64,000 nt of DNA from Grimontia sedimenti (GTDB lineage Bacteria; Pseudomonadota; Gammaproteobacteria; Enterobacterales; Vibrionaceae): contig NZ_JAALDL010000002.1 in NCBI RefSeq assembly GCF_011045095.1, positions 372,001 to 436,000 of the forward strand, read 5' to 3'. The notes beneath the pieces are model-generated. The model was not told the origin of the DNA, made no database searches, and saw only the letters and a list, made by a program, of their open reading frames with translations. The position numbers and the translations under genes are program-made. How positions within the stretch are numbered: the first letter of the stretch is position 1; each line of letters begins with the position of its first letter. Shown one piece after another: positions 53,434 to 62,455 of this stretch.

Positions 53434-54003
53434 CTAGTAAAGAATCACATCAGAATCACTGGCACGGGGAGAACTCACCTGACCGCCAGCACTGGGGTCA
53501 AGGTCGACTTGTAGCGTCACTTCCTCACGCAGAGGACGCACAAAGGTCGCATTCACGCCGACAAAGGAATAAGTGTCGCCAGGGAAAATGCCTCCATTGC
53601 CGATGTAAGTAAAAGTGTGGAGACCGCCGACCGAGCTGTATGTCCAATCTGCATTACTCACGCTGCGACCATTTAAACTCGTCAGTGTTGGGTCATATTC
53701 CACCCCAAAGTAATCGCCTGACGGAAGGGTAAATTTCACCGGATGGACGCCATTGCTATCGACGCCATTAATTTCGCCGACGAACACCACAAAGCTCATG
53801 TCGCCGACATCCTGACCCACAAAGTTAGTCGATCCGGTCATGATGCTCGTGACATAGCTCGGCGGGTTGAACGTCAAGAAAGGGAGTTTTTCTTCAGCGC
53901 TGGTTGCATGGCTGAACAGGATAGACAGAGAGAAAACTGCCGCCAAGACACCGGCACTTTTCATGGTTTTTAACGATTGGGTAAAGCTCGAAAACGGAAG
54001 CAT
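53434..54003 (-). CDS. Putative secreted or surface protein
   Basis: 189 aa beginning MLPFSSFTQSLK; the ATG at 54009 abuts the AGAGGT so the second ATG is preferred. A signal sequence (AGVLAAVFSLSILFSHATSA, cut after about residue 37) precedes a Thr/Ser/Gly-rich, beta-strand-like region (FTLPSGDYFGVEYDPTLTSL, VGGLHTFTYIGNGGIFPGDT). No cysteine cluster or membrane helix. Function unknown. Confidence 0.55.
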   Translation of the reverse strand: MLPFSSFTQSLKTMKSAGVLAAVFSLSILFSHATSAEEKLPFLTFNPPSYVTSIMTGSTNFVGQDVGDMSFVVFVGEINGVDSNGVHPVKFTLPSGDYFGVEYDPTLTSLNGRSVSNADWTYSSVGGLHTFTYIGNGGIFPGDTYSFVGVNATFVRPLREEVTLQVDLDPSAGGQVSSPRASDSDVILY

Positions 54004-54561
54004 ACTCATACCTCTTTGCAATGCAGAGAATGCAAACAGGTAAAAGTGAAATATTGGCCTGCATTCCCGCATGAATCAGACACACAACCGGCGAATCCGG
54101 CTGCGCTCGATACATTGAAGCGTTGGCAGACTGACTGTCATTCCTACTTCGAAGGTGCCGCATTCATCCGAAAACGGTTCCCCACTCTGACCTCACCAAG
54201 TGTTCAATCAGTAAATAAGCTAATGAAGGAAAACAGGAATGGAAAGGCACTCAGGCAGACATTGATAGGCGGATACATCAATTCAAACACTGACTACATA
54301 TCTAAGATATTTACGCGTGTAAGTACAAAAATCTGAGCGGCTTTGCCAGAAATCACAGTTTGAACGTTATCCATCCAACAGCTTGTTCACGTCGATAAAC
54401 TTGCTGTCAATTCACACAACAATCATTTAATACAAAGATAAATCAGGTTTATTTGATAAATTTCCAAACAGATACATCGACTCTGCAGGTAACGCGCTTA
54501 GGACAAAACAGCGGAATTACCTGTCACTTAAAGTCTGCTCTCAAAAGATAAGGATGTTGGT
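54004..54561. other. 558-bp region without a supported gene
   Basis: A plus-strand frame (53977-54336) overlaps the antisense secreted-protein gene and has no ribosome site; it is rejected. The region is AT-rich and otherwise featureless, and must carry the promoters of both neighbours. Confidence 0.35.
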
Positions 54562-55062
54562 TTGGAAAAATGGCTTAGAAGATACCTTGGCGCGACATTA
54601 GTCGGCGGTGGAATGATTGCGGTCGTGATATTTGGCGGATATCTAGTTTCCGGCGCCTTAGACACTTTATCCTACATCCTTCTTATCGTAATGATGACGC
54701 TTTACACTTGGGGCTTCATTGCGGGAATGTTGATTCTGGAGGGTGGAACATCAAGACACCTTTACTTCCAGGCTCTCGCATTACAGATCATTCAGATACC
54801 TGTCATCTTTATTAGCGAGCTAAGCTATCAATTCGCATCTGGATTTCGCTTCGAACTTTTACGTTTCCCAGAAGATTCAAGTTTCAAGTTTGTGTTTAAT
54901 CTTGGGTCGATGAGCACATTAAGTATTAACGAAGAGCCACTGACGCCGATCTGGGGCGTAAACATCGCGGCACTCATTACATCCGTACTGATTTGGAAGT
55001 GTTTTATCAATCCAAAGCATGCATCAACCAGTGAGACTTTGGATAAGTCTGACCAAGAATGA
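54562..55062 (+). CDS. Four-helix membrane protein, unknown function
   Basis: 166 aa starting at TTG with AAGGATG upstream. Hydrophobic helices at about 10-32, 37-60, 69-85 and 130-147 (INPKHASTSETLDKSDQE tail outside). No family is recognised. It is the only gene on this strand in the interval. Confidence 0.55.
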   Translation: MEKWLRRYLGATLVGGGMIAVVIFGGYLVSGALDTLSYILLIVMMTLYTWGFIAGMLILEGGTSRHLYFQALALQIIQIPVIFISELSYQFASGFRFELLRFPEDSSFKFVFNLGSMSTLSINEEPLTPIWGVNIAALITSVLIWKCFINPKHASTSETLDKSDQE

Positions 55063-55171
55063 CCTCAACTTTTTCCCAACGACCAATGAAAGCACTCTGC
55101 CTAGTTGGTCGTTGGAAATCACCAGCGCCCTTAAAGCTGCACCGAAGATCAAGGGTCGCTGACAAAGTTTG

Positions 55172-55615
55172 TTAAAAGCTGGATTGACCGGGATGGGCAG
55201 GATTGAACTGGTCAAGCTGACACCTCAGTTCCACCACATTTCCCTCAGGGTCTTCAAGATAGATGGAATTACCATAACCTTGCGCGCCATATCGGCTGGC
55301 AAAATCTTCATGGGCAATCCCGTGTGCATTGAGGTGGTCGAGAATGCTTTGTTCAGACACCGCTTTAATCTGAAGACAGAAATGATCCACGTTGCGTTCT
55401 GATTGCGTGGGCGCGCCGCCGCCCATCTTGCCCAGTCTGCTGTCCACCACCACGATATCGATCAATGCATTGCCCGCACGCAATTGCGTTAAGCCCGTTT
55501 CCGGTGGGGTTTCGCGTTCAACCGCGCAACCCAACACCTCGGTATAAAAGCGCAACATCTCTTCCAGTTTGGTGGTTCGCAAAACAATGTGGTCGATGGC
55601 CAACACTTGGATCAT
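55172..55615 (-). CDS. VOC-family (glyoxalase/dioxygenase-like) protein
   Basis: 147 aa. Start MIQVLAIDHIVLRTTKLEE with AAAGGAG 8 nt upstream. The first metal-ligand His is in DHIVL (residue 9), with VDHFCLQIKA and ending EDPEGNVVELRCQ (Glu ligand), the vicinal-oxygen-chelate pattern with two beta-alpha modules. It probably binds a divalent metal; substrate unknown. Confidence 0.85.
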   Translation of the reverse strand: MIQVLAIDHIVLRTTKLEEMLRFYTEVLGCAVERETPPETGLTQLRAGNALIDIVVVDSRLGKMGGGAPTQSERNVDHFCLQIKAVSEQSILDHLNAHGIAHEDFASRYGAQGYGNSIYLEDPEGNVVELRCQLDQFNPAHPGQSSF

Positions 55616-55910
55616 CGTACAGCTCCTTTCGATATTGAGTGATAGCTCATTAATGATAGGAAATCGCCCTTCCCTCACAACTTAGCCACACTATGATGCG
55701 ATGCGGACTTCACAATCACTGTGCCTGTTGCAGAGCCTGTAGCATGCCTTTTTGTCATCCTGCCAGATCGTAACTTTTGGTAACGATATTTGGCTTAGCT
55801 TGGCTTAATCACGGATTAACCCCTCATCGCCATCATTCTCGAATATTTGCTAAAATGCTGCCCTTTCAGACTTTATCAGCAATACAAACTTGCCCAGAGA
55901 GATGCATTCC

Positions 55911-56435
55911 ATGACAGAACCGCGCGTAATCATTGGCCTATTTAACCCCAAAAGCCCAACCAATGTGGGAGGCGTGATGCGTGCCGCCGGATGCTATCAG
56001 GCAGACAGTGTCGTCTATACCGGTACGCGATATGACCGCGCAGCCAAGTTCTACACAGACACCCAAGACGCGATGGAAACCATTCCCCTCACCAACGTCG
56101 ACTGTCTGACGGATGACCTGCCGTCTGACATGAAAGTGGTGTGTGTGGAATTGGCCGTCGGCGCAACGCCGCTTCCGCATTTTGAGCACCCAGAGAAGGC
56201 GATTTACATCTTTGGCCCAGAAGACCACTCGCTGCCTCAAGCGGTGGCAGATAAAGCGGATCACGTTGTGTATGTGCCAACGATTGGATGTATGAACCTC
56301 GCCGCAACAGTCAACGTAGTGCTGTATGACCGCCTCGCAAAGGCTGAAACCTCACTCGCTGGCGATGACTTGATTCGCCAAAGCCGTGATAGCCGCAATC
56401 GCCTTACCGTAAAAGCCTCCACTGAAACGGCATAA
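55911..56435 (+). CDS. SPOUT/TrmH-family RNA methyltransferase
   Basis: 174 aa, near the minimal SPOUT domain size, so of the TrmL-like single-domain type. Features: FNPKSPTNVGGVMRAAG (RNA-contacting motif 1), AIYIFGPEDHSLP (motif 2, SAM knot) and VYVPTIGCMNLAATVNVVLYDR (motif 3). It probably 2'-O-methylates a tRNA or rRNA nucleotide; the target is not predicted. AGAGAG is 9 nt before the ATG. Followed by a terminator. Confidence 0.85.
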   Translation: MTEPRVIIGLFNPKSPTNVGGVMRAAGCYQADSVVYTGTRYDRAAKFYTDTQDAMETIPLTNVDCLTDDLPSDMKVVCVELAVGATPLPHFEHPEKAIYIFGPEDHSLPQAVADKADHVVYVPTIGCMNLAATVNVVLYDRLAKAETSLAGDDLIRQSRDSRNRLTVKASTETA

Positions 56436-56456
56436 ACCGCTCTCCCAGATACCAAT

Positions 56457-56485
56457 AAGGCCGTCACAAGACGGCCTTTCTTTTG
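56457..56485 (+). terminator. Terminator of the TrmH-like gene
   Basis: Stem AAGGCCGTC / GACGGCCTT with loop ACAA, then TCTTTT. Confidence 0.85.
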
Positions 56486-57062
56486 CCCTTCGTCCCTTCC
56501 CCTTTCCAAGGGGAAAGCTAGGATGGGGTTTGGCTCTTATGCCCTCGCCTGCTTATCTCTTTCCTGAACCAATCTCTCATTATGCAACTTGTTGGTTTTA
56601 TTGATGAATGTCGCAATATTCATACGGTCTTATGGATAGAATGTCGTCCATGTTTATGTACATGGGATCGTGAAGTGTTTGAGTGTTGAGGCAGGTAGAA
56701 ACAATTTACTTTCTGAGAGTTTGGCGTTTGGCATCGCAAATTGATATTGCTCCAAAGCGAGTTAGCGTTCCGACCATCCAAGTGCTCGAACCATCCAACA
56801 AAGTCTAGATTTTTCTTATTGATTTTATCTGTATAAATGCACAGTGTAATGCATATAGTAAAAATGAGCTGGATTTTAGTACGGGGCGCCTTTTTTCTTT
56901 CATTCAAGTTGCGAACTAAAACTTAAATAACTGTTTTTGCGAGGACAAATGGTAAGCCAGCAGAAGTTTGCGCGGACTAGTCGGGCGTCCCGTTTTTGTA
57001 CTAAACGGGCAAGTTTCCCGCTAATAAGTTGTTATATTTCCTTATCAATTTCGGAGTAAGGT
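56486..57062. other. AT-rich accessory region with candidate attC-like palindrome (56927-57035)
   Basis: About 580 bp without a supported gene (a 95-codon reverse frame at 56620-56907 has no ribosome site). ATAAC at 56927 and GTTAT at 57035 bound a 109-bp imperfect palindrome with an internal CCCGTTT / AAACGGG stem (56989-56995, 57003-57009) and similar arms. It could be an integron attC-like site preceding the first of three co-oriented genes. Composition is more AT-rich than the flanking chromosome. Confidence 0.4.
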
Positions 57063-57683
57063 TTGAGTGAAATAGCAGAAGCTGTAGAGAGTTTAGAGGC
57101 ACTTCTTGGTTTGCCAAAGGGGTTTTACAGTAAACTACATCAAGAAGATGACTGGTCATTTATTATCAAGTTAAGTGCGCTATTCGAAGCTGCTAGCACA
57201 GAAGCGATAGCTTCAAAACTCCAGCATCCCGAGATCTCTAGTGCTTTATCCAGTCTAGATCAAGCTCACCCTCGGCATGGAAAAATTGCACTTATGTTGA
57301 AGCTAGGAATTATTAGTCCAGAGCAAAAAACATTCCTTGTTAAATTAGCCGAATTAAGGAACAAGTTAGTTCATAACATTTCAGAAGTAGCCTTTGATTT
57401 TGAAAATTATTTGAGTTCATTGGAAAAGGGTCAACAAAACGCACTGGCTAAGATACTTGGTCACGGTGTTAATCCAACATTTAAGATCCAAGGTGTTTCC
57501 TTAAATCGTACGGATTTCACCATTGAAAACCCCAAAATAGCAACATGGGTTACAGCTAATGAAATCTTGGCTTGCTTGCACTCAGAAATCGCGCATGGTG
57601 TAGATATGCAAGAGATTACAAGGCTAGGTATATCAGTAATCGAGAATATAACAAGGCATTTAAGCCAGATTCACAACGCTTAG
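57063..57683 (+). CDS. HEPN-like helical protein, candidate defence gene
   Basis: 206 aa, all-helical, starting at TTG behind GGAG-TAAGG. It has an R-x4-H motif (R99-N-K-L-V-H104) in AELRNKLVHN, as in HEPN ribonuclease domains, within helices that also read WSFIIKLSALFEAASTEAIA. HEPN proteins often act as toxins or abortive-infection effectors, but the R-x4-H match is short and many inactive HEPN-like helical proteins exist. It is AT-rich and co-oriented with an OLD-family ATPase and an AbiC-like gene. Not recognised as a named family. Confidence 0.6.
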   Translation: MSEIAEAVESLEALLGLPKGFYSKLHQEDDWSFIIKLSALFEAASTEAIASKLQHPEISSALSSLDQAHPRHGKIALMLKLGIISPEQKTFLVKLAELRNKLVHNISEVAFDFENYLSSLEKGQQNALAKILGHGVNPTFKIQGVSLNRTDFTIENPKIATWVTANEILACLHSEIAHGVDMQEITRLGISVIENITRHLSQIHNA

Positions 57684-57695
57684 CAACTTTAGTGT

Positions 57696-57770
57696 TAACG
57701 TTAGGTTCTGTGTTTACGGTGTAGTAATTAGGTAGTGTGGCAGCGTTGCTCATTATTTAACGCGGCGTTA
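57696..57770 (+). other. Candidate attC-like recombination site 1
   Basis: 75 bp from TAAC (57696) to GTTA (57770), 12 bp after the first gene's stop codon. The right end TTTAACGCGGCGTTAC closely resembles those of the sites at 59.6 and 60.7 kb (…GCGTTAG). The arms pair weakly, so confidence is low. Confidence 0.35.
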
Positions 57771-57809
57771 CATAGCTAAATAAACATCTCAGTCAATTAA
57801 GGAGTTGAT

Positions 57810-59576
57810 GTGCATAAAATTGATTGGATCAGAATTCGTAATTTTCGCTCTTGCTCTGATATCACTTTGAACTTAGAGCCATATTCACCGCTTGTTGGTT
57901 ATAACAATGCAGGAAAGTCGAATATTCTGAAAGCAATAAAATGGTTTTTAAGACCATCAGGATTACAAGAAAAAGATTTCAACAATACCGAAGAAAAAGT
58001 ACTTGTTTCTGCAAAAATTAGTGGTATTAGTTCTGACTTGCTTAACTCATTAGATGATAACCATAAGGCAAGTATTGAACCATACATTACAGATGAATCT
58101 TTCTTTGTAAAAATGGAGCAAAGAGCGCCTGGTGGTGCAAAAGGTCTTAGGAAACTATATGTATCAACTGGAGGTGATAGTCAGGACGAGGATTCTTGGG
58201 TGTGGGGTTCAAACCCTAATGGGCTTCAAGAAGCATTACATGATCTTTTCCCTGAACCAATATTTGTCCAATCTATGGACAATGCAACAGATGACGTTTC
58301 AAAATTTAAAACAACCTCTACAATTGGCAAATTATTACAACTTCTTAGTTCACAAATAGAAAATGAACAGCATGAGTTAGTCGAAGCTCTTGAAACAATA
58401 AGCAGAAAATTGAATTTTGATGGTTCTGAACGCCTTGCAGCGCTAAACCATTTTGATGATATAGCAAACAACCGTGTAAAGGATTTTTTCCCTGGCGTAT
58501 CTCTCAAAATTCATGTTCCTACTCCTTCTCTCAGCAAATTGTTCACTGACGGAACTATAAAAGTACAAGAGCCAGGTCGAGATATGGCAGATGTCGATTC
58601 TTTGGGGCATGGAGCGCAAAGATCGATTCAGATGGCACTTATTAGGCTCTTGGCAGAAGTACAGACAGAAACAGACTCTGGACAGACAACTTTACTATTA
58701 ATTGATGAACCAGAATTATATTTGCACCCTCAAGCGATTGAACTGGTTAGAGAAGCTCTGAAATCCTTAAGTGGTTCAAACTATCAAATTGTATTTTCGA
58801 CGCACTCTTCTCTTATGGTCGAACAAGAAGATGTTCCGTACACAAATATCATAAGAAAAGGTACAGGAGAAAATACTGTTGCCTGTGAGAGAATTTCTGA
58901 GGCTATTGAAGCAGTAATTCATGGCAATATGAATCAAGCTAGAATACTTTTTGAAATTTACAATATGAATCAAATTTTATTTGCTGATAGGGTTCTAATT
59001 GCTGAGGGTGCAACTGAACAATCAGTATTACCAGAACTGTTCAAATCATTAGGTAGGCAATTTAGCACGCATAAAACCGCTCTGGTTATAGCTGATGGTT
59101 GTGCTGGAATTCATAAAATGGGACGTATTCTCGATAGAATCGGGGTTCCTTACAAAGCACTGGTTGACCTTGACTATGCTTTTACAACAGCTAGAGCTGC
59201 AAATTTATTAGCAGATGATGATGAAACACTCACTGAGGCAATATCTTTATTGTCAGCATCAGCTTTTCAAAACAATTTTGAACTTGAAGGTGGAGTACTT
59301 CCAAAGAAAACAGGAGGTATTAAAGCTTGTGTAGCCTATGAGCTTTTCGCCGATGAAGAAGCATCTCAAGATGTAATAGCAACTTTGCACAACAAACTCA
59401 AAGCTCATGGTTATTGGCTTTGGACTAAAGGTGCTATCGAAAAGCACCTTTCACTAGAAGCTAAAACAACAAACGATTGGATATCATTTAAGCTATTACT
59501 TAGAACTGATGGTGCAGAGCAAGTATTAGACGATTACGAAACTGTAAATGATATGGCTATTTGGGCTACGTCATAG
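57810..59576 (+). CDS. OLD-family ATP-dependent endonuclease (ATPase plus TOPRIM)
   Basis: 588 aa. Walker A GYNNAGKSN (30-38), Walker B LLLIDEPELYLHP (Asp299, Glu300) and a H-loop (FSTHSS) form an ABC/SMC-type ATPase. The C-terminal TOPRIM nuclease has Glu399 (LIAEGATEQS) and the DxD pair D453/D455 (VDLDYAF). This is the class 1 OLD architecture of phage P2 Old, also used in anti-phage systems such as Gabija (GajA) and retrons. There is no UvrD-like partner next to it, so Gabija is not supported. Start GTG with AAGGAG 5 nt upstream. AT-rich. Confidence 0.88.
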   Translation: MHKIDWIRIRNFRSCSDITLNLEPYSPLVGYNNAGKSNILKAIKWFLRPSGLQEKDFNNTEEKVLVSAKISGISSDLLNSLDDNHKASIEPYITDESFFVKMEQRAPGGAKGLRKLYVSTGGDSQDEDSWVWGSNPNGLQEALHDLFPEPIFVQSMDNATDDVSKFKTTSTIGKLLQLLSSQIENEQHELVEALETISRKLNFDGSERLAALNHFDDIANNRVKDFFPGVSLKIHVPTPSLSKLFTDGTIKVQEPGRDMADVDSLGHGAQRSIQMALIRLLAEVQTETDSGQTTLLLIDEPELYLHPQAIELVREALKSLSGSNYQIVFSTHSSLMVEQEDVPYTNIIRKGTGENTVACERISEAIEAVIHGNMNQARILFEIYNMNQILFADRVLIAEGATEQSVLPELFKSLGRQFSTHKTALVIADGCAGIHKMGRILDRIGVPYKALVDLDYAFTTARAANLLADDDETLTEAISLLSASAFQNNFELEGGVLPKKTGGIKACVAYELFADEEASQDVIATLHNKLKAHGYWLWTKGAIEKHLSLEAKTTNDWISFKLLLRTDGAEQVLDDYETVNDMAIWATS

Positions 59577-59584
59577 TCGCCATG

Positions 59585-59633
59585 TAACAAGAAAATCCAG
59601 GTGATGCCTAAGGCGCACCTGGTTTAGGCGTTA
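59585..59633 (+). other. Candidate attC-like recombination site 2
   Basis: 49 bp from TAAC to GTTA. The arms TAACAAGAAAATCCAGGTG and (reverse complement) TAACGCCTAAACCAGGTG pair imperfectly around GCCTAAGGC, with a perfect CCAGGTG / CACCTGG core. This imperfect palindrome bounded by TAAC and GTTA is the classic attC shape. It lies between the OLD and AbiC-like genes. It is the best of the four candidates. Confidence 0.5.
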
Positions 59634-59653
59634 GTTTTCAAAATGGATTTCGC

Positions 59654-60678
59654 ATGCAGTACATAAAAGGTTTTTACACTTGGTTTAACGAGCTTTTCAG
59701 TGATTCTCGTAACAACAAAGAACCGTTACTTACTAAAACTTTAGCAACCATACTAATAGTAGCAGCTAGTATTGCTTTAGTTTTGATCTTGATTAATTTC
59801 TATGCTTTATTTTTCACAGATAAAAGTAGTAACTTAGGTGCATTTGGTGATTTTTTGGTGGTGTTTTAAACCCGATCCTGACATTTTTGACTTTATTTGG
59901 CCTGATATCGACTATTGTGATTCAAAAGCAAGAATTAAAACTTGCAAGAATTGAATATGAAAAGACAGCTGATGCCCTAAGCACTCAAGCAGTGGAAGTG
60001 ACATTCTTTAATATCCTCGATTTACATCATAAAATTGCTGAAAATTTGAAAGTGGATATTAATGAATTAAAAGAACGTGGAGAGTTTGTTGGTCTCGCGG
60101 AAGAGCTAATTTCCAGCTTTATAAAAATCTCCAAGAAGTCAACTTTTGAGGGGCGCGGTGCATTTGAAGAAATACTCAATTTTGTCTCATATAATGTTTC
60201 CAAACCACAAGAAGTAGTCGACAGATATAAATTAATTCAGCAAAGGCATAATCATGTTCTAGGTCATTATTTTAGAAATCTATATCAAGCATTAAAAATA
60301 ATACACAGTCATGATAAAAATGTCGTTTCGGATGATGACAAGCGTAAATATGCAAGTATCTTAAGATCTCAACTTTCTACCAAAGAGCTCGCGCTCTTAT
60401 TTATAAATTGCTTAGAGGGAGTCTCTGATAAAGGGCAATTTAAAAATTTATTGATTGAATACTCGATGCTAGAGCACTTACCTATAACAAAGGATGGCGA
60501 AAAGCTAATTATAGCTGGTAGCTTTGAAGTAACTGAAGAGATGTTGCTAGAGTATAAACAATTAAAAGTTTTTGGAACAATAGAGTTAGATAAGTTTTAT
60601 GGTGGTGCATTTGGAAAAAACAAAGGTGTGCCATACAACTTGAAGAAAACTAGGAAGGTATTAAAGTCGGATTCGTAA
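59654..60678 (+). pseudogene. AbiC-like phage abortive-infection membrane protein, frameshifted
   Basis: Two frames join to one protein. The first (59654-59869) gives a cytoplasmic start, a transmembrane helix (LATILIVAASIALVLILINF) and GAFGDF. The second, resuming at about 59855, gives GGVLNPILTF, a second helix (LTLFGLISTIVI) and a helical cytoplasmic part (QKQELKLARIEYEKTADALS, FFNILDLHHKI). Together these match the putative AbiC family pattern (GDFxGGVLNPILTFL, two helices, FxxLLxLH). The break lies in the T-run at 59851-59856 (GATTTTTTGG): one extra T would restore GDFFGGVLNP. Intact protein would be about 340 aa. The gene is AT-rich and lies in the cassette-like array. Confidence 0.75.
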
Positions 60679-60745
60679 CAGCTTGCTCGGTTCCATTTCG
60701 TTCCACATTTTAGCAAGCTATTACTCACCGCTCAACGCGGCGTTA
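60676..60745 (+). other. Candidate attC-like recombination site 3
   Basis: 70 bp from TAAC (overlapping the AbiC-like stop codon) to GTTA, with right end GCTCAACGCGGCGTTAGCT. Left TTGCTCGG and right (complemented) TTGAGCGG pair six of eight. An additional AGCTTGCT / AGCAAGCT inverted repeat (60680-60719) could instead be a terminator-type hairpin. Confidence 0.45.
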
Positions 60746-60885
60746 GCTCCACATGATTTGAGCTGTCGATATCAATATTGAGCGTTGGAATAAATATGTT
60801 TCATTCTTTCGAGCTAACTTCGAAGAATGTGTATTCAAAGATGAACTCATAAGTAAGTGTAGTGGAAGACAAAAACCAAAAACAC

Positions 60886-60912
60886 AAAGACCGCCTCCCG
60901 GCGGTCTTTTGT
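60886..60912 (-). terminator. Terminator of dps
   Basis: Perfect stem AAAGACCGCC / GGCGGTCTTT with loop TCCC, 40 bp beyond the reverse-strand dps stop. Confidence 0.85.
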
Positions 60913-60947
60913 CTTACGGAACATTGCTTGCTTTTAATCTATACGGC

Positions 60948-61424
60948 TTAGCCGTTTTCACGCATGGCGCGGAGCATCCAGGCGGTTTTCTCGTGCTCTC
61001 GCATACGGTCTGAAACCAGTGATGCGGAAGATTCGTCGTCAGCGTCTTGGGCTACTTTCAACACGCTTCTTGCAGTGCGTACGACTTGCTCGTGACCTTG
61101 GGTGAGTATATCTACCATCTCGTCTGCACTTGGTACGCCTTCCACTTCTTCAATCGCGCTCAGTTCAGCAAAGGCTTTGTAAGTGCCCGGTGCGGCGACG
61201 CCAAGGGTACGAATTCGCTCTGCAATTTCATCTACCGCCAGCGCCAGTGCGCTATAGTGCTCTTCAAACAGCAGATGCAGTTCACGGAATTGTTTACCGG
61301 TAACATTCCAGTGGAAGTTGTGTGTTTGCAGGTACAGGGTGTATGAGTCCGCCAATAGGCGTTTCAGCCCTTCTGCGATCGCGATTCTGTCTTGTTCTTG
61401 AATGCCGATATTGATGCTTGTCAT
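60948..61424 (-). CDS. dps: Dps-family DNA-protection/ferritin-like protein
   Basis: 158 aa forming the 12-mer that oxidises and stores iron and protects DNA in stationary phase. The ferroxidase-site residues are visible in [10 protein letters not shown] (His in LQTHNFHW) and [14 protein letters not shown] (Asp, Glu). The start is MTSINIG with GGGGAAGGGG just upstream; an in-frame extension of 10 residues is rejected. It is monocistronic. Confidence 0.94.
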   Translation of the reverse strand: MTSINIGIQEQDRIAIAEGLKRLLADSYTLYLQTHNFHWNVTGKQFRELHLLFEEHYSALALAVDEIAERIRTLGVAAPGTYKAFAELSAIEEVEGVPSADEMVDILTQGHEQVVRTARSVLKVAQDADDESSASLVSDRMREHEKTAWMLRAMRENG

Positions 61425-61583
61425 AACCCCTTCCCCACTTGTCTTTTGCTTCAAAAAAATAGGCTTTTGCGTTTGCCGCTTCGCCTTAATGTCTATGGGG
61501 ATATCTTATGACGGGAAGAGTGATAGGTATAATCGTTGATGATTATAGATTCAATCTGTCATACCTATCACTGAGTGTGGGTT

Positions 61584-62321
61584 TTAGCTGTTGCGGTAAC
61601 GCGATGGAAATTGGTGGCCGATGTCGGTAAATACACCGTCGACGCCCCAGTTAAAGAGCTGGTTAGCGCGCATCAGGCTGTTTACTGTGTACACGTTCAC
61701 TTCTAAGCCAAGGTCTTTGAATTCTTCCACTTTGGCTTTGGTCAGCCCTTCGTTCGCAACGTGGATGGTGTCAGATTTACAAGCCTGCATGATAGTGAAC
61801 CAGTCTTCCGGCATCTCTTTGTCGAACAGGCAAGCAACTGGCACATCTGGGCAACGTCGTTTGAATTCGGCCAATACCAGTGGGTTGAAGCAAGAAATCA
61901 GTACGCTGGCGTCTTTGTTGAGGTTTTTCATGCCTTCAATCACGCCGCTGATAAGCTTCTCGGTGTTTTCCCAACTGCTGGTGCAGGCTTTGATTTCTAT
62001 GTTCGCATTGAGCTTGAGAATGTTCATCAGGGTGATGAACTGATCAAAGGTTGGCAGCTTTTCACCGATAAACTCGTCGCCGAACCAGCTTCCGGCGTCG
62101 ATATCTTCCAGATCTTCGCGGGTGAAGTCGCAGAGGCTTCCTGAATGGTCGGTGCAGCGGTCGAGGGTATCGTCATGGCAAAGCACGATAGTGCCATCGG
62201 CGAGGATATCCACGTCGCATTCGACCCATTTCAATCCGTGCTCCGCACAAAGTGAAAAAGCAGCCAGTGTATTTTCAGGGGCCAGGGCTGACATCCCCCT
62301 GTGGGCGTAAAGGGTTTTCAT
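61584..62321 (-). CDS. ugpQ: Glycerophosphodiester phosphodiesterase
   Basis: 245 aa TIM-barrel enzyme hydrolysing glycerophosphodiesters to glycerol-3-phosphate and an alcohol. Catalytic residues appear in AHRGMSALAPENT (His7, Arg8), VECDVD (Glu/Asp metal ligands), CHDDTLDR (general His) and NIEIKA (Glu). Closely resembles cytoplasmic UgpQ, with no signal peptide. It lies alone between dps and the RTX gene. Confidence 0.9.
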   Translation of the reverse strand: MKTLYAHRGMSALAPENTLAAFSLCAEHGLKWVECDVDILADGTIVLCHDDTLDRCTDHSGSLCDFTREDLEDIDAGSWFGDEFIGEKLPTFDQFITLMNILKLNANIEIKACTSSWENTEKLISGVIEGMKNLNKDASVLISCFNPLVLAEFKRRCPDVPVACLFDKEMPEDWFTIMQACKSDTIHVANEGLTKAKVEEFKDLGLEVNVYTVNSLMRANQLFNWGVDGVFTDIGHQFPSRYRNS

Positions 62322-62383
62322 GGTTCTTTTCTGTTTTGTTTGAGTGACTAAAACTTACATCAAGTTTTGTGATTACGACATAA

Positions 62384-62413
62384 AAAAGCACTGCTTATTG
62401 CAGTGCTTTTGTT
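62384..62413 (-). terminator. Terminator of the RTX-type protein gene
   Basis: Perfect stem AAAAGCACTGC / GCAGTGCTTTT with loop TTATT, with T-run on the reverse strand, 42 bp beyond the stop. Confidence 0.85.
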
Positions 62414-62455
62414 ATTTGCTTCAAGAATTAAACGCCGTTATCTGTGATACCGCGC

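Noticed and set aside
53977-54336. 119-codon plus-strand frame
   Set aside because: Antisense to the start of the putative secreted-protein gene, no ribosome site, no domain-like features.
56620-56907. 95-codon reverse-strand frame in the accessory region
   Set aside because: No ribosome site, no recognisable motif, and it runs against the direction of the cassette-like genes.
57810-60678. Gabija system (GajA/GajB)
   Set aside because: The OLD gene has no UvrD-like GajB partner; the neighbours are HEPN-like and AbiC-like.
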